A stretch of 35,850 nucleotides of DNA from Ga0074139 sp964515195 (GTDB lineage Bacteria; Bdellovibrionota; Bdellovibrionia; Bdellovibrionales; Bdellovibrionaceae), in NCBI GenBank assembly GCA_964515195.1, contig CAZETK010000033.1, positions 1-35,850 on the forward strand. Reading direction: 5' to 3'. Shown piece by piece: positions 1-8,369 of the stretch. Every line of letters begins with the position of its first letter. Position 1 is the stretch's first letter. A model generated the notes under the pieces. It worked only from the letters and a program-made list of their open reading frames with translations, had not been told where the DNA came from and searched no databases. The translations under genes were made by a program, and so were the position numbers.

Positions 1-3
1 TGC

Positions 4-1266
4 TTATCCCATCTCGAGATGACGTAAGATAATTTCTAAAACCATAATGGCATCATCCACTACTATCCCGATCGCAAGACTCAGGCCCAGCAAAGTAAAA
101 ATGTTCAGCGTAAAGCCCGCGAAGTACAGAATGATGAAGCTTCCCAGGACAGAGGTGGGAATCGCTAGTAGAATATTAAAGGTGGACGACCATGATCCAA
201 TAAAAACCCAACAGACCAGTGAGGTTAGAATAGCCGCCAAAAGCAATGTTAAAAGCAGTTCGTCCACCGCCTCTTCCACAAACTTTGTCCCGTCATAGTT
301 GACAACAATTTCATTTCCCTCGGGTAAGGTCTTTTGAATTTGCTCAACCTTAGCTTTGACAGATTGAGCGACGGATACGGCATTGGCTCCTCTCTGCTTC
401 ACCACACCAAGACCTACAGCTTGGGTGCCATTGGTCCGGGCAAACTGGAGGACGTCGACAGTGCCCTCTTCCACATTGGCGACATAGCTAAGGGGGATAG
501 GACGATAGTTGGGACCGCCGCCACGAGAGTTGATCAGAATTTGTGAGAAGCTTTCAACATCCTTTTCTTCTCCTAAAGTTCGAAGGCTGTATTCTTTTGA
601 ATCAAATTCGGCTCGGCCCGATGGGGGTTCGCGGTGCTCATTTTGAATGGTAGCCACTATATCCGTAACGGTTAGAGCGTAGCGGGCGATTTTTTTGTCA
701 TCCACCCATACGCGTAAATTCGGTTCAAGGTAACCTGGCATCCAGATGTTACCCACGCCTGGTACCGTGGTGATCATGTCACGGATCTCGTTCTTCACAT
801 AGACCATAAGATCCGTATTTTTCATGGTCGAGCTTTTCACCGATATCCACATGATCGGAAACTCTTCCAAGGCGATCTTCATAACGGAGATGGGATCCAT
901 TTCTCTAGGAAGAAGGTTTTGCACCTGAGAGATCTTGGCCTGCACATCCTGGAAAGCAGCATCAATATCTCGATCCAAGTCGAACTCAACTGTGATTTCG
1001 GCTACCCCCACTCTAGATTTTGAAGTTATATTCTTAACACCCTGGATGCTGATCAAAACATCCTCAAGCGGGTCCACGACATCTGCCTCAATGACCTCAG
1101 GGGCAGCACCTTCGTAGTGAGCGGTAAGTGCAATTATAGGAAATTCCACATCTGGCAATTCGCTGATGCCCATGCGCGAGAAGCCAATAGCGCCAAAGAC
1201 AATCAGTCCGAACATGAGCATCCAAGCGAACACGGGTCGACGAATGGATAATTCTGACAATGTCAT
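4..1266 (-). CDS. RND (HAE1-type) efflux pump, N-terminal 420 residues, in-frame stop at the window edge
   Basis: Inner-membrane proton-driven drug/amphiphile exporter of the HAE1 RND family. The N-terminus (IRRPVFAWML) is followed by TM1 at about 12-30, a periplasmic porter domain to about 335, then TM2-TM4 at about 335-405. The proton-relay pair D404-D405 sits in the GIVVDDAIMV motif of TM4. RND pumps usually run to about 1030 residues, but here a TAA (positions 4-6) follows HLEMG, where relatives continue with GK and a helix. Two codon groups earlier the usual E-N-I reads E-I-I. The gene may therefore be a decaying pseudogene, a frameshift, or an error near a contig end; the remaining two-thirds would lie outside the window. 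It starts 2 bases after the TolC-like gene, so the two are co-transcribed. No adaptor gene is visible. Family call is sure; intactness is not. Confidence 0.85.
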   Translation of the reverse strand: MTLSELSIRRPVFAWMLMFGLIVFGAIGFSRMGISELPDVEFPIIALTAHYEGAAPEVIEADVVDPLEDVLISIQGVKNITSKSRVGVAEITVEFDLDRDIDAAFQDVQAKISQVQNLLPREMDPISVMKIALEEFPIMWISVKSSTMKNTDLMVYVKNEIRDMITTVPGVGNIWMPGYLEPNLRVWVDDKKIARYALTVTDIVATIQNEHREPPSGRAEFDSKEYSLRTLGEEKDVESFSQILINSRGGGPNYRPIPLSYVANVEEGTVDVLQFARTNGTQAVGLGVVKQRGANAVSVAQSVKAKVEQIQKTLPEGNEIVVNYDGTKFVEEAVDELLLTLLLAAILTSLVCWVFIGSWSSTFNILLAIPTSVLGSFIILYFAGFTLNIFTLLGLSLAIGIVVDDAIMVLEIILRHLEMG

Positions 1267-1268
1267 TT

Positions 1269-2555
1269 TTAAAGTTCCTTTTTAAGCACGGGGGGAATTT
1301 GGGCCGTGGCCACTTGCAGGCGAATGCGGTCTAGGAGTCCGGCAAAGCGAGCTTGATCGTAACTTCGGCGTGCCACGCGGAACTCGGTCAAGGCCAACTG
1401 AACATCGACATTACGACTGAGGCCTCGACGGGACTCATTGAGCAAAATCTTATAATTCCGCTCTGAAAGCTGAGCTGACCTTTCTAAAGCTTTAATTTGG
1501 TCTGCTCGGTTTTTCAAAATTTCATAGAGCGAGCGAATGTCTGCTTCAGCCTGTCGGCGTAACTTTTTAAGTTCTAATTCTTGTGCGTACCGACGAGACA
1601 AGGCCTCGCGAGTCTGAGACTGAATGCGCCCCCCTTCGTACAGGGGCAAAGTCAATTGAAGCTGCACGTCCCACTTCAGGTCACTCAGGTAGCTCGCGGG
1701 GCGCTTAACATAGTAATTCCCCGTCAGGTCCAGGGTGGGCCAGTGCTCGCCGCGTACAACTTTAATTTCTTCTTGGGCGGCCTGGAGTTGCTCACGAGCT
1801 TGAGCCACATCAGGTCGGTTTTCAATTTCTTGAAGATACTCGGCTAAAGGGCGCAGCCGCGCGGCCTCTGTTTGAACTTGAAGGTTGGTGTCAGCTAGCA
1901 CGCTGTCCCGTGGGAGGTCTGTGAGGAAGCTAAAATTCTCCCGAGCTGTAAGAAGATTGGATTCCACAATCCGGGTTTCTGCCTCCAGTGCAGCCAACGT
2001 CGACTCAGCTGTGAGTGACTCTGTGGATCTGGATTCTCCCCGACGGGAGCGTGCCTTGAGTTCATTGACACGATCACTGTAAATTTTCTTCTGCTCCTGA
2101 AGGTTTCGAATGTCTTGCTCAAGAGATAAAATATCGAGGTAGCGTACCGCCACATTCAGATAAAGATCCATTAGCTGGGAGATACGGTTTTGCCGAGTAG
2201 CGCTTAAATTACGTTCCCGTTGGCGGATGCCTGCAAATTCGCGGAATCCGCGAAATAGGGGTTGATTAAGGCTGAAGTTAGCCGTGGTCTGTTCTTCGGG
2301 GAAAAACTGGCGCGCAATGGGATCTTCGGGTTGAGGTTGTACGAAATGAGTGGCGTTAAAGGAAAGGCTGGGAAACACAGAACTCCTCGCCTGTTTGAAT
2401 TGCTCCTCGGCTTGATTCACCTGTTCTCGGCTTTGGCTGACAGTTTCGTTCCTACTCAGGGCGGATTGGAGGGCTTGTTCCAATGTGAGAGCAGGAGTCG
2501 AGCCCAGGGCTTTAAGAGCGAGAAAATTCAGCGCCAATATGGATATCACTCTCAT
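1269..2555 (-). CDS. TolC-family outer-membrane efflux protein (first module)
   Basis: Outer-membrane channel of a tripartite exporter, 428 residues, close to the usual TolC/OprM length. The N-terminus is a Sec signal peptide (about 1-18), followed by the typical LTLEQALQSALSRN start of an OEP repeat. Long Gln/Glu/Arg-rich helical stretches at about 35-70, 140-215 and 240-265 alternate with strand-forming segments such as PSLSFNATHFVQ and LDLTGNYYV, and the second repeat begins near LPLYEGGRIQSQ. An AGAGGAAG ribosome site lies 6 bases before the ATG. It sits directly upstream of the RND gene with a 2-base gap and 110 bases after the TetR gene, and appears to have its own promoter. The substrate cannot be told from sequence. 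Confidence 0.88.
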   Translation of the reverse strand: MRVISILALNFLALKALGSTPALTLEQALQSALSRNETVSQSREQVNQAEEQFKQARSSVFPSLSFNATHFVQPQPEDPIARQFFPEEQTTANFSLNQPLFRGFREFAGIRQRERNLSATRQNRISQLMDLYLNVAVRYLDILSLEQDIRNLQEQKKIYSDRVNELKARSRRGESRSTESLTAESTLAALEAETRIVESNLLTARENFSFLTDLPRDSVLADTNLQVQTEAARLRPLAEYLQEIENRPDVAQAREQLQAAQEEIKVVRGEHWPTLDLTGNYYVKRPASYLSDLKWDVQLQLTLPLYEGGRIQSQTREALSRRYAQELELKKLRRQAEADIRSLYEILKNRADQIKALERSAQLSERNYKILLNESRRGLSRNVDVQLALTEFRVARRSYDQARFAGLLDRIRLQVATAQIPPVLKKEL

Positions 2556-2586
2556 TGCAGCTTCCTCTGTATGAAAATTGTGAGAA

Positions 2587-2616
2587 TTTATATCTCAAAA
2601 CAAACCTAATTTCCAA
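2587..2616 (-). promoter_or_regulatory. candidate promoter of the tolC-RND operon
   Basis: On the minus strand, TTGGAA (2611-2616), an 18-base spacer and TATAAA (2587-2592) form a plausible sigma-70 type promoter about 30 bases before the TolC-like start. A short inverted repeat, TGAGA-N7-TCTCA (2581-2597), overlaps the -10 element and could be an operator. Sequence match only. Confidence 0.4.
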
Positions 2617-2665
2617 GAGGAAAGCTCAAGACCCTCGGCTAATAACTCTCCTCGAAATAACCTCA

Positions 2666-3343
2666 TCAATTTTTTAGGGTTTTGGCCTCTTCTAACAAGG
2701 ACTTAATAAGATGTTCTAAAAGAAAATCGATTCCTTGTTGAATTTCCTTTTGCTTTTCACGTTCAAATAATATTTCGGAAATGAAGATCGTTGAAATACA
2801 GAGGAAAGTTACAAGGTGAAGTGGACGTTCGTCCAAAGCGGGAGGGATTCGTCCATTTGACCTTAGAATTTCCAGTCGCTCTTTTAGTTTGGGATCGCCC
2901 CCCAATGCCATCAACGCTAAAACTTGCTTTCGAAGTTTAGGGTCAACAGAGGCTCTCAAAAGCATAATACGAAAAATTGCATGGTGTTCAGAAAGTGTGC
3001 TGAAAGCTTGTTTTAAGTAATGCTTAATTTCCTTTTCCAAGGTCTCTTGAGGGGCATAGTTCAAGGGAGTCGCGTTCGCTGTTGCAAAAAAGCGACGGAT
3101 AATCTCTAAAAGAAGCCCTTCCTTGCTGCCAAAATATCGCATTATCAGGGATTCGTTTACTTCAGCCGCCTTTGAAATCATTTTTGTTGTCGCGGCGTCA
3201 TAACCCAACTGAGAAAAAACCTCGGTGGCGGCTTGTATAAGCCTCTCCTCCGTAGAATGCCGATCGCGTTTTCGGCGGGGCGCAGCTTTAAGCCGGGCTG
3301 ACTTTGAAGAGGCCGATTTAAATGAGCCTCGAGAAGCTTTCAT
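2666..3343 (-). CDS. TetR-family transcriptional regulator
   Basis: Predicted DNA-binding repressor of about 225 residues. A Lys/Arg/Ser-rich leader of about 30 residues precedes the helix-turn-helix at about 34-80 (AATEVFSQLGYDAATTKMIS...MRYFGSKEGLL), a clear TetR_N signature. The all-helical C-terminal part should bind a ligand and dimerise. I place the start at 3343 because GAGGAG lies 8 bases upstream; an ATG at 3394 would add 17 residues but lacks such a site. It lies upstream of one tolC-RND pair and divergent from a second, so it probably controls one or both; the intervening inverted repeats are natural operator candidates. The basic N-terminal extension is longer than in most TetR proteins. 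Family certain, target inferred. Confidence 0.9.
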   Translation of the reverse strand: MKASRGSFKSASSKSARLKAAPRRKRDRHSTEERLIQAATEVFSQLGYDAATTKMISKAAEVNESLIMRYFGSKEGLLLEIIRRFFATANATPLNYAPQETLEKEIKHYLKQAFSTLSEHHAIFRIMLLRASVDPKLRKQVLALMALGGDPKLKERLEILRSNGRIPPALDERPLHLVTFLCISTIFISEILFEREKQKEIQQGIDFLLEHLIKSLLEEAKTLKN

Positions 3344-3412
3344 GCTCTTGTCTCCTCCTCTATCGACATGGACCTCTGTTGCGGGCCTGACCATGCTTTA
3401 GGTTTACGCGAT

Positions 3413-3436
3413 TTGCAAGTAAATGGTCACTTGCAA
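3413..3436. promoter_or_regulatory. inverted repeat overlapping a -35 box, candidate TetR operator
   Basis: Perfect 8-bp arms TTGCAAGT (3413-3420) and ACTTGCAA (3429-3436) flank an 8-base spacer. The right arm overlaps the proposed -35 element of the plus-strand promoter, a position from which a bound repressor would block transcription. TetR operators are commonly palindromes of this size; the link to this regulator is inference. Confidence 0.5.
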
Positions 3437-3459
3437 TTCTATTGGAAAGGGTTGATAAT
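3431..3459 (+). promoter_or_regulatory. candidate promoter of the second tolC-RND operon
   Basis: TTGCAA (3431-3436), a 17-base spacer and GATAAT (3454-3459) fit a sigma-70 promoter well. Transcription would start near 3466, giving a leader of about 110 bases that includes the 23-bp palindrome. Inverted repeats lie on both sides of the -10 element. Confidence 0.5.
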
Positions 3460-3464
3460 GCTGG

Positions 3465-3484
3465 ATGTAAGCGTTCACTTACAT
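3465..3484. promoter_or_regulatory. inverted repeat at the predicted transcription start, candidate operator
   Basis: ATGTAAG (3465-3471) and CTTACAT (3478-3484) form perfect 7-bp arms around a 6-base spacer. It lies just downstream of the proposed -10 element, another classic place for repressor binding. Its sequence is unlike the repeat at 3413-3436, so the two may be read by different proteins. Confidence 0.45.
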
Positions 3485-3500
3485 AGGCAGATAAGGATGC

Positions 3501-3523
3501 TACGGGTTGACTGTCAACCCGTA
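3501..3523. promoter_or_regulatory. 23-bp perfect palindrome in the leader of the second efflux operon
   Basis: TACGGGTTGAC (3501-3511) and GTCAACCCGTA (3513-3523) are exact reverse complements around one central T. No T-run follows on the plus strand, so it does not resemble an intrinsic terminator. A dimeric repressor site is the likeliest reading; a leader RNA hairpin is possible but would need a larger loop than one base. It lies 55 bases before the TolC-like ATG. Confidence 0.55.
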
Positions 3524-3578
3524 AGAGGGGGCGCAGAAGACATTCTACTCGGCTGGTAAAAGGAAATAGAACTTACAT

Positions 3579-5066
3579 ATGGAAAATTGCAAATTTGTCT
3601 CTTGGCTGATCACACTGATAACTCTTCCTCTTGCTATGGCAGTGGTCTTGCCAACACTGGTATATGCGCAAAACACACCATCAAAAGGGGTAGCCCCATC
3701 TGTCGACACAGGGTCCCACCTACCGTTAGCAGAATATCTTAAGCAAGTGAAGAAAGGTAATCGCAGCCATGTCGGATCTGAGGCGCGAGTCGAAGGAGCG
3801 CGGCTCCGTGGAGGCGAGGCTAGTCTGCTGACAAAGCCCGCGTTAATAGGCTCAACAGAATACTTTGATGACCGAAGGGAAACGGGTTCTCCCTTGCAAG
3901 GGGATCGGCTGGAGATTTCCAGCACTATGCTGGGCGTACGACAACAAACAAGTTTCGGTTTAGAGGGTCGGGTTGTCTATAAAATCACTCAGACATCCTT
4001 ACCTCATGCCAATCCCGCGTTCGTGCCTCTCTTAAAATATTACACGACGGGACCTGCCCTTGAATTAACACAATCGCTGGGTCGAAACTGGTTGGGTGCC
4101 GAAACAAAGGCTCAAAAAGACCTTGTTGACGCCGACATTAAATCAACCGAATTTAATGAAAAATTTAATCAACAACAAATTCTGGCTAATGCCGAGAGCG
4201 CCTACTGGCGCCTAGCCGTGGCTCGTGAGGCCGTACAGGCCACCCAGGAGACAGTGGACAGGGCTAAGCGTTTGAAAAAGTGGAGTTCAGATCGCACTCG
4301 GCTCAACCTGGCGGATCGATCTGATTATTTACAAACCGAATCGGCCTTTTTGGGTCGGAGCCTTGAGCTTCAGGCGGCTATTGATGCCGAAAAGGCAGCG
4401 GCACGGACTTTTAACACCCTTCGAGGTCTTAACTCGGATTTGGTCACCGAGGAGCTTTCCAGTTTAGATGATAGTGTTATGGAATCTCTCAAGCCTCCCG
4501 AGAAACTTATTTACCGCGATGATGTGAAAGCGGCAGAGCAATTGAAAAGGCTGGCTCAGGCTAGTGCCCAGCTTAATCGAGAGAAAAACAAACCGGATGT
4601 GAAACTGTATGGCTCCTATGGGCTTAATGGTCGTGACGTCTATCAAGAAGAGGCGATGAAGGAAGCCGGCACTGATAAGCAACCCTATTATACGATTGGC
4701 ATTCGAGTTGATATCCCATTGGATATCGGCACTCAGAGCGATGTGCGAAAAGGATATCAAAAGAACGCGATGGCAGCGGATCTTCAGTACCAGCAGAAAG
4801 TTTTCGAGCAAGAGCGCCTGTGGCAGGATATTCGAAGTCGGTTTCAAGAGAGTCTGAATCATTATCGATTGGCTAAAAATATTGAAAAGGCCAATAGGGA
4901 AAAAATGGAATACGAGCGTAATCGTCATCGGCGTGGGTTAACCACAACATTTCAAGTTCTTCAGTTTGAACAGGATTTTAGTACCGCCCAGTTAACCCGA
5001 TTGCAGATTCAGGGCGAAGTGTTGAATATTCACGCTCAGTTGAAGACTTTTGGAGGTAATCAGTGA
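3579..5066 (+). CDS. TolC-family outer-membrane efflux protein (second module)
   Basis: Outer-membrane channel partner of the adjoining RND pump, 495 residues. A hydrophobic signal peptide (about 1-31, ending VYAQ) precedes a poorly conserved lead-in. OEP-type helices follow at about 195-290 (FNEKFNQQQILANAESAYWRL...) and 395-490 (ERLWQDIRSRFQESLNHYRLAK...), with strand-like segments between, such as DVKLYGSYGL and YTIGIRVDIPLDIG. It differs clearly from the first TolC-like protein, so the two are not a recent duplication. The ATG is preceded by AAGGA at a rather long distance of about 14 bases. Its stop overlaps the RND start by four bases (GTGA), implying translational coupling. Substrate unknown. 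Confidence 0.82.
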   Translation: MENCKFVSWLITLITLPLAMAVVLPTLVYAQNTPSKGVAPSVDTGSHLPLAEYLKQVKKGNRSHVGSEARVEGARLRGGEASLLTKPALIGSTEYFDDRRETGSPLQGDRLEISSTMLGVRQQTSFGLEGRVVYKITQTSLPHANPAFVPLLKYYTTGPALELTQSLGRNWLGAETKAQKDLVDADIKSTEFNEKFNQQQILANAESAYWRLAVAREAVQATQETVDRAKRLKKWSSDRTRLNLADRSDYLQTESAFLGRSLELQAAIDAEKAAARTFNTLRGLNSDLVTEELSSLDDSVMESLKPPEKLIYRDDVKAAEQLKRLAQASAQLNREKNKPDVKLYGSYGLNGRDVYQEEAMKEAGTDKQPYYTIGIRVDIPLDIGTQSDVRKGYQKNAMAADLQYQQKVFEQERLWQDIRSRFQESLNHYRLAKNIEKANREKMEYERNRHRRGLTTTFQVLQFEQDFSTAQLTRLQIQGEVLNIHAQLKTFGGNQ

Positions 5067-8000
5067 GTTTGGCGGATCTTTCAATCAAACGCCCTGTTTT
5101 TGTCACGGCCCTTGTTACTGTATTAATGCTTGTTGGAGCCATTTGTTTCCGACTGATGCCAGTGGATCTATTTCCGGATATTACTTTGCCGATTGTGACT
5201 GTAACCACAATCTATCCCGGAGCCGGACCTGAAGAGGTCGAGACTCTTATCTCTAAAATTTATGAAGATGAGATGAGCACGCTGCCAGGAATAAAAACCT
5301 TGCGTTCAATCAACTCAGAAGGCGTGAGCCGTGTTATCGCAGAGTTTACTCTAGAAACCGATATTAAATACGCGGAACAGCAAGTGCGAGATAAAGTTTC
5401 ATCGGCCAAGCGAAAACTTCCCAATGATATTGACGAGCCGATCATTCGAAGATTGGATCCTGCAGATCAGCCGATCTTGATCATTTCTCTTTCGGCTTCG
5501 CTATCTGAAGCCGATATTTTTGACTTAGCTGAAAACCAGGTGAAGCCTCGTCTAGAGCAAGTTAACCAAGTGGGGCTTGTAGAGATTATCGGCGGTCGCC
5601 AGAGAGAAATTCACGTCGAATTGGATCGAAATAAATTAAAACGTCACGAGCTTTCCGCTACTACTATCAGCAATCGAATCGCGGCGGCGGGACAGAATGT
5701 CCCTGCCGGAACTGTTGAGGATGAAAAAGCAGAAACTATCATTCGAACGCTGGGACAGTTTCAAAATATCCAAGATATCGAATCTGTAATTGTTAGCTTT
5801 CTTGGCAACGATGTTCCTGTCACGGTTAAGGATGTGGGGCGTGTGGTAGACACTGTTGAAGATGAAACCTCCCGTGGTTTTTTTAATGGCCAGCGGTCCT
5901 TATTTTTATTGGTTTATCGACAATCTGGCGCCAATACCATTGCCGTGGCTGACGCCGTTAAAAATAGTCTTACGCGTATCAATTCCATTATTAATGCCAA
6001 CTCCAAGGAACCCATTAACTTGACTCTGGTTCGGGATGGCGCCAAACCCATTCGCGATAATGTGGCTGACGTTCAAGAAGCTATTTTGATTGGCATTCTT
6101 CTTACCATCATAGTCGTTTATTTCTTCCTTGGAAGTGGTCGTTCAACCTTTATTACAGGATTATCGCTTCCCACTTCTCTGATCGGAGCCTTTTTCTTGA
6201 TGTATATGATGGGGTTCACCATCAATGTCATGACCTTGTTGGCCTTGAGCCTGGCCGTGGGTTTGTTAATTGATGATGCCATTGTCGTACGGGAAAACAT
6301 CTTCCGTCATGCCGAGATGGGAAAGAATCCAATTCGAGCGGCATCTGACGGAACTAAGGAAGTGTTGATGGCAGTGATTGCGACCACGATGGCTGTTATT
6401 GCCGTCTTCGGGCCCATGGGGTTTTTGGCGGGTGTCGTGGGGCAGTTCTTTAAGGAGTTTGCGCTTACGGTCTGCTTTGCTATGGCGATCAGTCTATTTG
6501 ATGCGGTTACAATGGCCCCTATGCTTTCAGCCTATTATGGCGGTGGCGCAGGTCACGGAAACATAGGAGATGGAAAAAGTTTTTGGGCTCGGACAATGGG
6601 ACGTGCCCTGAAGGCTTTTGACCATTTTCAAACGTGGCTCGAAGATGTTTATGAAAAAGTACTGAAGTGGACTTTAAAGCGACCCATCGTTGTTATTGGG
6701 ATTGCGGTAGGTATTTTTGTTTTCAGCCTTTGGACTGTTCAATATATTCCCAAAACCTTTTTACCAGCTCAAGATGCCGGTGAGTTTTCTGTAAGCATTG
6801 ATATGCCTCCAGGAACCAGTATGGAAGCGATGTCGCAAACAGCCCTTAAGGTGGATGAGTCCATTCGTGCCAATAAAGAAGTTCTAACTTCCGTAATGTT
6901 TATTGGCGGAGGAGCCGGGCAGGCGAATAAGGCGTCGTTTTTTATTAATTTAGTCCCAAGCCGCCAACGTGACTTCAATACCACTCAAATGAAAGACCGT
7001 ATTCGCGAACAGCTTAAAGCTTTTGATTACGCGCGCCCCATAGTGAAGGATATCGATATGGTCGGCGGCGGTTTGCGACCCTTTACCTTGAATATTATGG
7101 GAACAGACTTGAATGAGGTGGAAAGGATTTCAAACGAAGTTCTTGCCAAGCTTAAAAATCATCCGGCCTTGTTAGATGTGGATACGGGATATCGTCCTGG
7201 TAAACCAGAGTTTCAGGTGGTTCCCAACAAGTTTCAGGCCGAACGCTTGGGTGTGGCTACAACCACGATGGGCGCCGAATTGCGCACTTTGGTGGAAGGA
7301 AGCACTCCTGCGGTTTTTCGGGAGAGAGGTGAAGAGTACGATATACGGGTTCGTTTAAAACCGGATCAGAGAAACCTCCAAGCCAGCTTCAATCAGATTT
7401 ACGTGCCCAACGTGAATCAAAGGTTAATTCGACTGCAAGATGTGGCTAAACCCGTGATTACGACAGGTCCCGCCGATATCAATCGTGAAGACCGGGCTCG
7501 TTATATTCAGATCAGTGCGGATATCAATCCGAAAGGGCCGGGGATGGCAGAGGCGATGAAATATGTTCGCGAACTTTTTGATAAAGAAATCAAGTTGCCA
7601 CCAGATATGCGTTATCAATTTGTTGGGCAGGCTGAAAATTTCCAAGAATTGATTTTCAGTGTGCTGGTTGCGGCCGGGTTGGGAATTGTTTTGATCTATC
7701 TGGTATTGGCCAGTTTGTACGAATCCTTTATCACGCCAATTACAATTCTCTTGGTGCTACCATTGGCCGCCTGCGGAGCCTTTTTTGCGCTATTGATTAT
7801 GGGTGAGTCTTTGAACATTTTTTCTATGATCGGATGTATCATGCTTTTAGGCGTGGCCACCAAGAACTCGATATTGCTAGTTGACTACACCAATCAGCAA
7901 TTGGCGAAAGGACGTTCGATGATGGATTCGGTGATCAGTGCGGGCCGTGTACGCTTACGCCCAATTTTGATGACCACTTTGGCTTTGATCGCGGGCATGC

Positions 8001-8296
8001 TTCCCATCGCCATTGGATTAAACGAAGCTTCCAAGCAAAGAACAGGTATGGGGGTTGCCGTCGTGGGCGGATTGATTTCTTCCACCTTACTAACATTGGT
8101 CGTAGTGCCCGCTGCCTTCTCTTACTTTGAAAGATTCCGTCGTTGGAGTTTAAAGAAGGCACATAAGTTCGCTAGAATTGAAGGCTTGATGAATGAAGCC
8201 GAAGCTCTAGGGAAATCGGCCCCTGCTGTGTCAGAAGCGACGGCGCCTTCACCTGAACCACGGAATATTCTGAGTGACGGTCCGAAAAGTTTATAA
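5063..8296 (+). CDS. RND (HAE1-type) multidrug efflux pump, full length
   Basis: Inner-membrane proton/drug antiporter, 1077 residues, normal to slightly long for the family because of a Pro/Ser/Ala-rich cytoplasmic tail after about 1035. Both RND repeats are present: TM1 at about 12-32, porter segments to about 335, TM2-6, a second porter domain about 565-865 and TM8-12. Proton-relay residues are in place: D404-D405 in GLLIDDAIVV and K934 in GVATKNSILL. The start is a GTG overlapping the preceding stop. The gene forms a two-gene operon with the TolC-like protein; the next gene is convergent aroA, so this operon holds no membrane-fusion (adaptor) protein. The pump may borrow an adaptor from elsewhere. 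Substrate cannot be predicted reliably. Confidence 0.93.
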   Translation: MSLADLSIKRPVFVTALVTVLMLVGAICFRLMPVDLFPDITLPIVTVTTIYPGAGPEEVETLISKIYEDEMSTLPGIKTLRSINSEGVSRVIAEFTLETDIKYAEQQVRDKVSSAKRKLPNDIDEPIIRRLDPADQPILIISLSASLSEADIFDLAENQVKPRLEQVNQVGLVEIIGGRQREIHVELDRNKLKRHELSATTISNRIAAAGQNVPAGTVEDEKAETIIRTLGQFQNIQDIESVIVSFLGNDVPVTVKDVGRVVDTVEDETSRGFFNGQRSLFLLVYRQSGANTIAVADAVKNSLTRINSIINANSKEPINLTLVRDGAKPIRDNVADVQEAILIGILLTIIVVYFFLGSGRSTFITGLSLPTSLIGAFFLMYMMGFTINVMTLLALSLAVGLLIDDAIVVRENIFRHAEMGKNPIRAASDGTKEVLMAVIATTMAVIAVFGPMGFLAGVVGQFFKEFALTVCFAMAISLFDAVTMAPMLSAYYGGGAGHGNIGDGKSFWARTMGRALKAFDHFQTWLEDVYEKVLKWTLKRPIVVIGIAVGIFVFSLWTVQYIPKTFLPAQDAGEFSVSIDMPPGTSMEAMSQTALKVDESIRANKEVLTSVMFIGGGAGQANKASFFINLVPSRQRDFNTTQMKDRIREQLKAFDYARPIVKDIDMVGGGLRPFTLNIMGTDLNEVERISNEVLAKLKNHPALLDVDTGYRPGKPEFQVVPNKFQAERLGVATTTMGAELRTLVEGSTPAVFRERGEEYDIRVRLKPDQRNLQASFNQIYVPNVNQRLIRLQDVAKPVITTGPADINREDRARYIQISADINPKGPGMAEAMKYVRELFDKEIKLPPDMRYQFVGQAENFQELIFSVLVAAGLGIVLIYLVLASLYESFITPITILLVLPLAACGAFFALLIMGESLNIFSMIGCIMLLGVATKNSILLVDYTNQQLAKGRSMMDSVISAGRVRLRPILMTTLALIAGMLPIAIGLNEASKQRTGMGVAVVGGLISSTLLTLVVVPAAFSYFERFRRWSLKKAHKFARIEGLMNEAEALGKSAPAVSEATAPSPEPRNILSDGPKSL

Positions 8297-8369
8297 AATG
8301 GTATAGGAATTTGGCCCTGAAGATTCATCAGTTGTTGATTCAGACAATTGCGGAGCTTTGCACTTAATC

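Noticed and set aside
2262..2609. Plus-strand frame of about 115 codons opposite the first TolC-like gene
   Set aside because: Antisense to a clear gene and without a start signal.
3545..3925. Minus-strand open frame of about 126 codons across the regulator-tolC gap and the tolC start
   Set aside because: It would run through the palindromes and the signal-peptide codons of the second TolC-like gene; composition looks non-coding.
4464..4928. 154-codon open frame on the minus strand opposite the second TolC-like gene
   Set aside because: It lies wholly inside a well-supported gene, has no ribosome site and its translation resembles no protein family.
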